Below, piece by piece: positions 6,497-12,583 of a stretch of DNA of 13,423 nt. The notes below the pieces were generated by a model. The model was not told where the DNA came from. It was given only the letters and a program-made list of their open reading frames with translations, and did no database searches. Numbering within the stretch: the stretch's first letter is position 1; the number at the start of each line of letters is the position of its first letter. This stretch comes from Propionibacteriaceae bacterium. Lineage in GTDB: Bacteria > Actinomycetota > Actinomycetes > Propionibacteriales > Propionibacteriaceae. The translations under genes and the position numbers were made by a program. Location: contig JAIRVA010000082.1 in NCBI GenBank assembly GCA_031254155.1, positions 1 to 13,423 on the forward strand, given 5' to 3'.

Positions 6497-7677
6497 TGTC
6501 CCCCCTGGCTCAGGAGCGGCAGCGACCAGCAGTACGCAAATCCTGCGCCAGCCGCATGGTGGAAAGTATCGGATTCTTCGTAGTCGGCTAGGGCCGGATC
6601 GTACCGGCTGAACCGTTCGGACTCGCGAGTAAGGCAACGAACTGTCCCCTTGTAGAGTTCGACGACCACGGTACCTGTTACCCGGTGGGACAAGTGCCGA
6701 TTATAGGCATCGAGTGCCGAGCGAAGGTCGCTGAACCAGTATCCGTAGTACACAAGTTCCGCGTAGCGCTCGGCAAGGGATCGCTTGTGGTGAAGTGTTT
6801 CGCGATCAAAAACCAAGCTTTCCAGGTCGGCCCGAGCAGCATATAAGACTGTTGCCGCAGGGGACTCATAGATTCCTCGGCTCTTGAAGCCCACGATTCG
6901 GCTCTCCAGTATCTCGGTGCGACCGATGCCGTGTACGGATGCGAGGCCGGTTAGCGTGTTTACCAGGTCTTTCAGGCTCATTGGCTCATCGTCAAGAGCG
7001 ATGGGGATTCCCTCTTCAAACTGTACGCTAACGCGAGTCGCGCGTTCGGGGGCGTTCTCGGGGGCAGTTGTTATCTGCCAGGCGGCTGACGGGACGGGGG
7101 TGCCAATTTTGTCGAGTTCGCCACACTCGACACTGGTTCCCCAGATGTTGGTATCTATACTGTAGGGCGTCGTCTTGCTAACGCCCACATCAATGCCGTG
7201 TTTTTGGGCGTATGTCATCTCGCTACCCCGCGTCGTCAACTCCCATTCGATCACCGGTGCGAGGACTGACAGTTTAGGGTCAAGGGCTCGAAGGGACGTG
7301 TAAAAACGTACCTGGTCGTTTCCTTTTCCCGTTGCGCCGTGAGCGACGGTATCGGCATCACTCGCGCGGGCGACTGCGACGAGACGCTCGGCGATTAGGG
7401 GGCGGGACAGCGGGGCCGCGAGAAGGTACTTTCCTTCGTATGCCGCGCCGGCAGCTAGTGCGGGCATTGCGAAGCGTTGTAGAAAGTCATCTTGGAGATT
7501 TTCGACTATTACGTCCACTGCCCCTGCGCTAGTCGCACGGTATGCGGCCGAAGAGAGATCTTCAACCTGCCCAAGATTTGCACAATATGCGATTACATCT
7601 GCCTTATAGGTCTCCTTCAGCCAATGGACAGCAACTGATGTGTCCAGGCCGCCAGAGTACGCGAGAACGATTCTCAT
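6493..7677 (-). CDS. argG: Argininosuccinate synthase
   Basis: It catalyses ATP-dependent joining of citrulline and aspartate to argininosuccinate. The ATG at 7677 overlaps the argH stop as ATGA and has AGGAGG 7 nt upstream, giving 394 residues, a normal length. Visible motifs: the N-type ATP pyrophosphatase loop AYSGGLDTSVA (S8-S14), HGATGKGNDQVRF (113-125) with the Asn-Asp-x-x-Arg that binds aspartate and citrulline in known enzymes, and YSIDTNIWGTSVECGEL (172-188). These residues suggest a true argininosuccinate synthase rather than a far diverged one. The stretch after ECGEL (DKIGTPVPSAAWQIT) differs from the EDPW...PPEDVY form of typical actinobacterial ArgG, consistent with a different lineage or import. 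An in-frame upstream start would run far into argH and is not supported. Confidence 0.95.
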   Translation of the reverse strand: MRIVLAYSGGLDTSVAVHWLKETYKADVIAYCANLGQVEDLSSAAYRATSAGAVDVIVENLQDDFLQRFAMPALAAGAAYEGKYLLAAPLSRPLIAERLVAVARASDADTVAHGATGKGNDQVRFYTSLRALDPKLSVLAPVIEWELTTRGSEMTYAQKHGIDVGVSKTTPYSIDTNIWGTSVECGELDKIGTPVPSAAWQITTAPENAPERATRVSVQFEEGIPIALDDEPMSLKDLVNTLTGLASVHGIGRTEILESRIVGFKSRGIYESPAATVLYAARADLESLVFDRETLHHKRSLAERYAELVYYGYWFSDLRSALDAYNRHLSHRVTGTVVVELYKGTVRCLTRESERFSRYDPALADYEESDTFHHAAGAGFAYCWSLPLLSQGGQ

Positions 7678-9161
7678 GCTGACGCCTCCTGTAGTTGGGT
7701 TCGTGCTTTCGTAAATGCCGCATCTCGGGTCGTTGACAGCATTTGTTGATTCTTCTCGCACCAAGCGAGGTTCCGGTCGGCGGTGCGAACTATTTCGTCC
7801 CGCTGTAAGGTGACTTGATTCGGTGCGGTCGAGCCAGTGGATCGATACCTCCGGAGAGCTTGCTCCGGATCACACGTTTGCCGCACTTCGGCTGGGGATG
7901 TGCTGATTCCATGTTCGGTGAGTCGTTGTGTCACGAGTAGGCTGTCCTTTAGTGTCTTGTCGGCGGCGACTAATCCACTAACAAGATCGCCGATGATGCG
8001 ATGAGCCGTTCGGAACGGGATGCCATGGGTGCTCACGAGCAGATTGGCGAGTTCGGTGGCGGTCGAGAGGTTACGCCAGCATAGGTCTAGCCCGCGTGTT
8101 GCGTTGAAGGTGAGGCCTTGGTTTTGCTGGCGGCAGAGCCGAATCGTTTCCAGGTAGGTGTCGAGCGCCATCCAGTACAAAGGCTTGTCTTCTTGGAGGT
8201 CACAGCTATAGCCGAGGGCTACCGATTTCTCCATTATTAGTAGCTGGACAAGCGTGCCAACTACTCTTCCCGTTTTTCCGCGAGCGAGTTCAGCTACAAC
8301 GGGATTCTTCTTCTGTGGCATTATCGAGCTTCCAGTCGCGAACGAGTCGTGGACTTCCACAAGTCGGAACTCATTCGAACTCCAGACCACGATCTCTTCC
8401 TGCATCCGAGAAATGTTCGTTGCGCCCGACGCGGCAGCAGCAGCGACCTCGACGGTCCAGTCTCTCGTTGATGTCGCATCGAGAGCGTTGTCTATGGGTG
8501 CAATGAATCCGAGAAGCGAGGCGGTGCCGACCCTGTCGATCGCAAAACTGGTGCCAGCGAGAGCGCATGCTCCCAATGGGCTAACGTTGACACGCTCCCA
8601 GGCATTAGCGAGACGAGACGCGTCTCGCAGAAGGGCGTTTGCGTGAGCTGCCTTCCAGAAAGCAACGGACATGGGCTGGGCAGCTTGGCTATGGGTGTAG
8701 CCGGGAATGACGGTAGTCAACTCTGCTAGAGGGCTCGTGGCAAGGTCCTTTGCGAACAGAGAGAGTTCATGAACTGCGTCAAGAATCCACTCGCGGCTGA
8801 CCATGCGTGCGTCAGTTTGCACCTGATCGTTACGCGAGCGCGCTGTGTGCATCCGGCCTGCGACATCCCCCATAATTCCCGTCATTAGGTGCTCAATGTT
8901 CAGGTGTACGTCTTCATCTTCAGTCTTCAGCAGAAGCTGGCCTTCGAGGCGCTTGCCTTCGAGGGTGAGTAGTCCCGAAAGAAGCGTACAGGTATCTTCA
9001 CAAGTATTAATGCCCGATTCGCGTAGCATCATGACATGTACAACGTCTTGCCAAAGATCGTGGCCGAGCATCCGCCCGTCCACCGAGACTGTCTCCGTAT
9101 ACTGGAGCACATCTGATGTCACGTCGGACGCGAATCGCCCGCCCCATAGTTTGTCGCTCAT
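7674..9161 (-). CDS. argH: Argininosuccinate lyase
   Basis: It cleaves argininosuccinate to arginine and fumarate in the cytoplasm. Family motifs in order: MSDKLWGGRF at the N-terminus, HTARSRNDQVQTD (105-117), PGYTHSQAAQP (153-163, including the catalytic-region His157), and the fumarase/aspartase-superfamily signature GSSIMPQKKNP (277-287), which holds the catalytic serine loop. The length of 495 is slightly above the usual 460-475 or so. The start chosen is ATG 9161, because AAAAGGA lies 6 nt before it; ATG 9167 touches that site and is unlikely. argH precedes argG here, the reverse of the common argGH order, and the genes overlap by 4 nt. Confidence 0.95.
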   Translation of the reverse strand: MSDKLWGGRFASDVTSDVLQYTETVSVDGRMLGHDLWQDVVHVMMLRESGINTCEDTCTLLSGLLTLEGKRLEGQLLLKTEDEDVHLNIEHLMTGIMGDVAGRMHTARSRNDQVQTDARMVSREWILDAVHELSLFAKDLATSPLAELTTVIPGYTHSQAAQPMSVAFWKAAHANALLRDASRLANAWERVNVSPLGACALAGTSFAIDRVGTASLLGFIAPIDNALDATSTRDWTVEVAAAAASGATNISRMQEEIVVWSSNEFRLVEVHDSFATGSSIMPQKKNPVVAELARGKTGRVVGTLVQLLIMEKSVALGYSCDLQEDKPLYWMALDTYLETIRLCRQQNQGLTFNATRGLDLCWRNLSTATELANLLVSTHGIPFRTAHRIIGDLVSGLVAADKTLKDSLLVTQRLTEHGISTSPAEVRQTCDPEQALRRYRSTGSTAPNQVTLQRDEIVRTADRNLAWCEKNQQMLSTTRDAAFTKARTQLQEASA

Positions 9162-9209
9162 TTTCATTCCTTTTGTTGTTTGCTTTGTTGTGGAGAAGTG
9201 CCCCGCACG

Positions 9210-9272
9210 TCAGGCGGCGGCGACCGATCTGGGGACTTTCAGGCTGTCGAGCCGGAGTATTGCCGCACTCAT
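9210..9272 (-). CDS. Possible 20-residue peptide between the exporter gene and argH
   Basis: An ATG at 9272 overlaps the exporter stop as ATGA and opens a 20-codon frame (MSAAILRLDSLKVPRSVAAA) ending TGA at 9210, about 50 nt before argH. The 4-nt overlap copies the style of the other junctions in this operon. It has no recognised relatives and only two arginines, so it does not look like a classic arginine attenuator peptide. It may be chance. Confidence 0.2.
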   Translation of the reverse strand: MSAAILRLDSLKVPRSVAAA

Positions 9273-9898
9273 GTGATAGCTACCCGAACACCAAATCCAA
9301 TGAGGCATAGCCCAAATACGCGCTCAATCCATGTAACGGTGCGCGTTTTTGTCAAGAGTTGACGGGCCGAGGATGCAAGTAGTGCATATGTGGTCAGACA
9401 GGCGACCGCGACAGTGAACTCGATGGCCATGAGGAGCATCGACCATGTGAAAATGTTGCTGGTGGTGGGTATGAATTGAGGGATAATGGCTAAGTAGAAC
9501 ACACCCATTTTGGGGTTGAGGAGGTCAGCACCCAAGCCGATGCCGTAGGCTCGCCACCATGTGTAACGGCGAGCAGGCGGGTCGGTGCTGTCGGAGAGAT
9601 CAACGGACCCGGCGTGCCAAATGGTCCATATCCCCAGGAGGGCAAGATAAGTTGCTCCAGCGATTCGGATGATGTCGAAGGCCGTGGGATACCGAACCAA
9701 GAGGGAGGCGAGCCCAAAGGCAGCGGCAAGGCCCCATGCCAATGATCCGGTCGCGGCCCCCAGCGCGACCATGACTCCGGCTCGGGAACCCGAAGCTAAC
9801 GCACTCCGAACGGACAGCATGACATCTGGGCCGGGAGTGATCCCGAACACGAGAGCCACCGGGATGTAGGCCCAGACTGATCCGTTCATGTGTTTCAC
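9269..9898 (-). CDS. LysE/RhtB-family amino-acid exporter
   Basis: The protein has 209 residues from GTG 9898, or 206 from ATG 9889; neither start has a clear binding site. It is strongly hydrophobic with about six predicted membrane segments. It carries the family hallmark near the N-terminus, YIPVALVFGITPGPDVMLSVRSALASG, and the G-rich segment ALGAATGSLAWGLAAAFG. NPKMGVFYLAIIPQFI near the middle is also typical. Members export amino acids such as lysine, arginine, threonine and homoserine. Being first in the run before argH and argG, and divergent from an ArgP/LysG-type regulator, it matches the Corynebacterium lysG-lysE arrangement, in which the exporter removes excess lysine or arginine. 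Here the cargo may be arginine or the product of the downstream genes. Confidence 0.88.
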   Translation of the reverse strand: MKHMNGSVWAYIPVALVFGITPGPDVMLSVRSALASGSRAGVMVALGAATGSLAWGLAAAFGLASLLVRYPTAFDIIRIAGATYLALLGIWTIWHAGSVDLSDSTDPPARRYTWWRAYGIGLGADLLNPKMGVFYLAIIPQFIPTTSNIFTWSMLLMAIEFTVAVACLTTYALLASSARQLLTKTRTVTWIERVFGLCLIGFGVRVAIT

Positions 9899-9966
9899 GA
9901 TAGGCGAGGTCTCTAGCTGATCGCCAGTTTTCTTAAGATTATGCCATGTAGATTAAGCTGATCTTC
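9890..9966. promoter_or_regulatory. Divergent control region between the exporter operon and its LysR regulator
   Basis: The spacer is A/T-rich against its surroundings. An 8-bp direct repeat AGCTGATC (9915-9922, 9956-9963) and an inverted repeat CTTAA...TTAAG (9932-9936, 9953-9957) lie within it, the usual architecture for LysR-type binding. A CATAAT -10-like box on the minus strand (9946-9941) could serve the exporter operon, and TAAGAT (9934-9939) on the plus strand could serve the regulator, so one bound regulator could control both. These sites are inferred by eye. Confidence 0.5.
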
Positions 9967-10851
9967 ATGTTCAGTACTGCGCAACTCCAGGCCCTCGCCG
10001 CTGTGTGCGAGTGCGGGTCTTTTGAGGGGGCAGCCCGTAAACTCGGTCTGACTCCGTCCGCCGTGAGCCAACGGATATCCGCCATGGAGAACACGACCGG
10101 TCATGTGCTGGTACGGCGTTCCCGACCTGTCGCACCGACCCAAGCGGGACGTGTTCTCAACGGGCTCGCCCAACAGGTCGCACTGGCGACCGCCGATGCC
10201 ACCGCCATTTTGTCTGGCGTGAAGGGAGGTCAGGCGTACGAGATGGTTCGCCTGTCCCTTGCGATTAACGCAGACTCGCTGTCGACGTGGTTTCGTCCGG
10301 TGATCGCTCAGCTTGCCCAGGAACGGCGTATTCTTCTCGATCTGCACATCGAAGACCAAGACCACACCGATGTCCTCCTGCGCGAAGGCGAGGTCATGGC
10401 CGCAGTGACTACCTCAGCCAACCCGCCACCAGGTTGCCAGGTCGAACCCTTGGGGAGTATGACTTACTGGCCAACGTGTGCACCATCGCTTCTCGCCGGG
10501 CGTGTCCCCAAGGACTGTCATCCAGGGAGCCTCCCGATGCTTCGGTTCGATCTGAAAGACGATCTACAGCACGCCTACCTTCGACAGGCTCACATCAATC
10601 AGGAACCACCGATTCACTACATCCCCTCCAATCACGAATTCCTTACCGCCGCGCGACTCGGGCTCGGGTGGGGCGTACTGCCCGATGGACAAGTACGAGG
10701 AGACCTCACGAACGGCACACTTGTTCTCCTTGAGCCTCAACAATCGATCATTGTCCCCTTGTACTGGCAACGGTGGCGCGTGCCATACAAAACGGTTGCA
10801 CACGTCACAACCCTTGCGAAAAGAGCAGCCCAGGTTGGACTATCACATTGA
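9967..10851 (+). CDS. lysG: LysR-type regulator of the ArgP/LysG group
   Basis: It has 294 residues, a full-length LysR protein. The N-terminal helix-turn-helix is clear (residues 18-42: GSFEGAARKLGLTPSAVSQR and on), with the QAGRVL segment following. The effector domain contains LDLHIEDQDHTDVLLREGEVMAAVTT and the later FDLKDDLQHAYLRQ, both characteristic of ArgP/LysG proteins, which bind lysine, arginine or related basic amino acids and activate the divergent exporter gene. The neighbouring divergent LysE-type gene supports this. The natural inducer here could be an arginine analogue rather than arginine. ATG 9967 is the only sensible start, although no strong ribosome binding site precedes it. 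Confidence 0.88.
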   Translation: MFSTAQLQALAAVCECGSFEGAARKLGLTPSAVSQRISAMENTTGHVLVRRSRPVAPTQAGRVLNGLAQQVALATADATAILSGVKGGQAYEMVRLSLAINADSLSTWFRPVIAQLAQERRILLDLHIEDQDHTDVLLREGEVMAAVTTSANPPPGCQVEPLGSMTYWPTCAPSLLAGRVPKDCHPGSLPMLRFDLKDDLQHAYLRQAHINQEPPIHYIPSNHEFLTAARLGLGWGVLPDGQVRGDLTNGTLVLLEPQQSIIVPLYWQRWRVPYKTVAHVTTLAKRAAQVGLSH

Positions 10852-11141
10852 AACCCACGAGTGGGCTGGCTGGGCGTGTGGCTGACAGTGAGAAATAGTG
10901 CCTAGCATCTGTCGAGTGCTTTCGTGGCAACAAAGACTCGCCTCACATCACCCAACACGCACGGGACAACCAAACCCAAACCGACAACGCACCCGCCCGT
11001 CCCAACTCACCGAACCATCAGACGAAACTGTACGACACGCCGTGTGTTTTTGCACCCTAACTGCACCCTACGGATGCGACACACCCGGACCAGACACACA
11101 CTTTGGCCTATACCCCCTAAAAGTCCTTGTGAAACGCAAAA
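10852..11141. other. Non-coding right end of the cargo element
   Basis: No gene is supported here. From about 10945 to 11030 the plus strand is strikingly rich in C and A and poor in T and G (for example ACAACCAAACCCAAACCGAC), a strand asymmetry unlike the flanks. Short frames here have no binding sites and odd composition. The region ends in the TGCACCCTA repeat pair and the hairpin at 11142. Confidence 0.5.
11051..11070. repeat. Direct repeat TGCACCCTA x2, putative integrase arm sites (left arm)
   Basis: TGCACCCTA occurs at 11051-11059 and 11062-11070, an exact 11-bp period (about one helical turn). Tyrosine integrases with an N-terminal arm-binding domain use such short tandem repeats on each side of the core. 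The location, about 110 bp left of the core, fits. Function is inferred. Confidence 0.45.
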
Positions 11142-11165
11142 TCCCCTAGTCGATTGACTAGGGGA
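11142..11165. terminator. Hairpin, possible terminator, at the junction between elements
   Basis: CCCCTAGTC (11143-11151) pairs with GACTAGGGG (11156-11164) around a GATT loop; T11142-A11165 adds a tenth pair. A-rich on both outer sides, it could stop transcripts on the minus strand. It sits at the same place relative to the core as the hairpin in copy A, but the loop and stem sequence differ. Confidence 0.6.
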
Positions 11166-11168
11166 AAA

Positions 11169-11201
11169 TGTGTCCGAGAGAGGACTTGAACCGTCCCGAA
11201 A
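11169..11201. other. Putative integrase core site B (tRNA-3'-end-like)
   Basis: GGAC-TTGAACC-GTCC (11182-11196) has the same 7-nt centre as core A, with arms that changed in concert. On the minus strand GGTTCAAGTCC, then CTCTCTCGGACACA, resembles a tRNA T-loop through acceptor end, directly followed by the hairpin as a tRNA terminator would be. No matching 5' half of a tRNA is present, so it is at most a fragment. Confidence 0.45.
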
Positions 11202-11307
11202 TCGTCTTCGGAATACTGAGCGACTTGCGTGTATATGCTGTTTACTAGGTTGTTTACGTGAGGCTTGGTTGGCGTGGGTGTGCTCGGGTAGGCTAGGAGT
11301 CGCATGA

Positions 11308-11328
11308 TAATCGCACGTTAATCGCACG
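11308..11328. repeat. Direct repeat TAATCGCACG x2, putative integrase arm sites or operator (right arm)
   Basis: TAATCGCACG is at 11308-11317 and 11319-11328, again with an 11-bp period, 13 nt before the integrase start. Copy A keeps only one unit (4981-4990). This may be a second arm-binding pair or an operator for int. Confidence 0.45.
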
Positions 11329-11341
11329 AGATTGGGACCGT

Positions 11342-12484
11342 ATGGCGAAGACTGCTGGGGCGAACAGTTGGGGTCATATTCGTAAGTTGCCGTCGAAACG
11401 GTTCCAGGCGTCGTATGTCGGGCCGGATATGCGGCGGCATAACGCTCCGGAAACGTTTTCCACGAAGCTCGCGGCGCAGGGCTGGTTGGCCGCCGAGCGG
11501 AAGTTGGTGGAGTCCGAGGGGTGGGTGTCCCCGGCGGTACGGGAACAGGTGAGGATGGTGGTGGCTGCACCGGTGACGGTGGGGGAGTACGCGCTGGGCT
11601 GGCTGGACCGGGCGACGCATTTGCGGGCGACGACACGGGCTCAGTATGAGCGCCATGTGCGGTTGCGGATCGTCCCCGGCCTGGGGGATGTGCCGTTGAG
11701 GGAGTTGGATCGGGCGAGGGTGGTGGCGTGGTGGAACGGGTTGGATCATTCGAACGAGCGGACGTGTGATTTGACGTACTCGTTGTTGCGGACGGTTTTG
11801 TTCGGCGCGGTGGATGATGGGTTGGTCGAGTCGAACCCGGCGCAACGTGTGCGGGGGGCGGGGAAACCGTCGAAGCGGCGGACGGTGGACCCGTTGACCC
11901 CGGAACAGGTTGCGGCGGTGGCGGACGGGATGCCGGAACGGTGGCGTCTGGGCGTGTTGTTGGGCGCGTGGTGCGGGTTGCGGTCGGGGGAGGTCCGGGA
12001 GTTGCGGCGCAAGGACATTGATGTGGTGCGGGGGCTGGTGAAGGTCCGCCGGGCGGTGACCAGGGCGAGCGGGGTGACGCTGATCGGGGAGCCGAAGACG
12101 GAGGCGGGGGTGCGGGATGTGCCGATCCCGTCGGCGATGCTCGGGGATGTTCGCCGTCACCTGCTCGATTACACGCAACTCGGCGATGAGGGTTTGTTGT
12201 TCTATGACCTGTCGACGGGTGGGAGTGTGCATGATTCGACGTGGCGGCGGTCTTGGTTGAAAGCGTGCGAGCGGGCAGGTGTGACAGACTTCCATTTCCA
12301 CGACCTGCGGAAGACCGGGCTGACGTACCTGGCGTTGTCCGGGGCGACAGTGCGGGAACTCCAGGTGATCGCGGGCCACACCACGGCAACCATGGCCATG
12401 AGGTACCAAGAAGTCGCGAGAGACCACCTTACCAGGGTATACGACAGGCTCTCCCGCACTATCGAGGTGACCGGAACGCCGTAA
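11342..12484 (+). CDS. Tyrosine recombinase/integrase, intact
   Basis: This 380-residue phage/ICE-type integrase has three parts. The first is an N-terminal arm-binding-like segment (about 1-70, with GHIRKLPSKRFQASYVGPD as in many actinobacterial integrases). The second is a core-binding SAM-like domain (about 78-165). The third is the catalytic domain (about 180-370). Catalytic residues are all visible: R214 in GAWCGLRSGE, K252 in EPKTEAGVRDVPIP, H320 and R323 in HDLRKTG, H346 in IAGHTTATMAMRY and the nucleophile Y355. It should therefore be active. ATG 11342 is the start; only a poor ribosome binding site precedes it. The core lies upstream of int, so this gene probably belongs to an element extending to the right. 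Confidence 0.95.
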   Translation: MAKTAGANSWGHIRKLPSKRFQASYVGPDMRRHNAPETFSTKLAAQGWLAAERKLVESEGWVSPAVREQVRMVVAAPVTVGEYALGWLDRATHLRATTRAQYERHVRLRIVPGLGDVPLRELDRARVVAWWNGLDHSNERTCDLTYSLLRTVLFGAVDDGLVESNPAQRVRGAGKPSKRRTVDPLTPEQVAAVADGMPERWRLGVLLGAWCGLRSGEVRELRRKDIDVVRGLVKVRRAVTRASGVTLIGEPKTEAGVRDVPIPSAMLGDVRRHLLDYTQLGDEGLLFYDLSTGGSVHDSTWRRSWLKACERAGVTDFHFHDLRKTGLTYLALSGATVRELQVIAGHTTATMAMRYQEVARDHLTRVYDRLSRTIEVTGTP

Positions 12485-12583
12485 GCTTCATATTGTGCAT
12501 GCGCCGGTGCCTGTGTGCGGTTCTCGCTCGGTAGGTTTTGCCCGTAGATGCTGCTGACTCTGTATCCATGGAGTTGCGGTTGG

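Larger units (their letters stand above)
11141..12484 (+). repeat. Intact copy (B) of the attachment-region-plus-integrase unit
   Basis: This is the full-length counterpart of 4801-5785: hairpin, core, leader with two 11-bp-spaced repeats, and an intact integrase. The two copies are direct repeats in the same orientation and bracket the arginine module. Confidence 0.9.

Noticed and set aside
6496..6637. Extended N-terminus of the formyltransferase from 6637
   Set aside because: Would overlap argG by 145 nt with an Arg/Pro-rich stretch; the GTG sharing GTGA with the argG stop is far better placed.
10854..10865. Terminator after the LysR gene (CCCACGAGTGGG)
   Set aside because: Stem of only 4-5 bp and no T-run.
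11169..11260. Complete tRNA gene at core B
   Set aside because: Only the T-loop/acceptor-like end is visible; no matching 5' acceptor, D-arm or anticodon arm to the right.
11007..12389. Long minus-strand open frame (460 codons) opposite the integrase
   Set aside because: Proline/threonine/serine low-complexity product typical of the antisense of a high-GC gene; the plus strand encodes an integrase with all catalytic residues.
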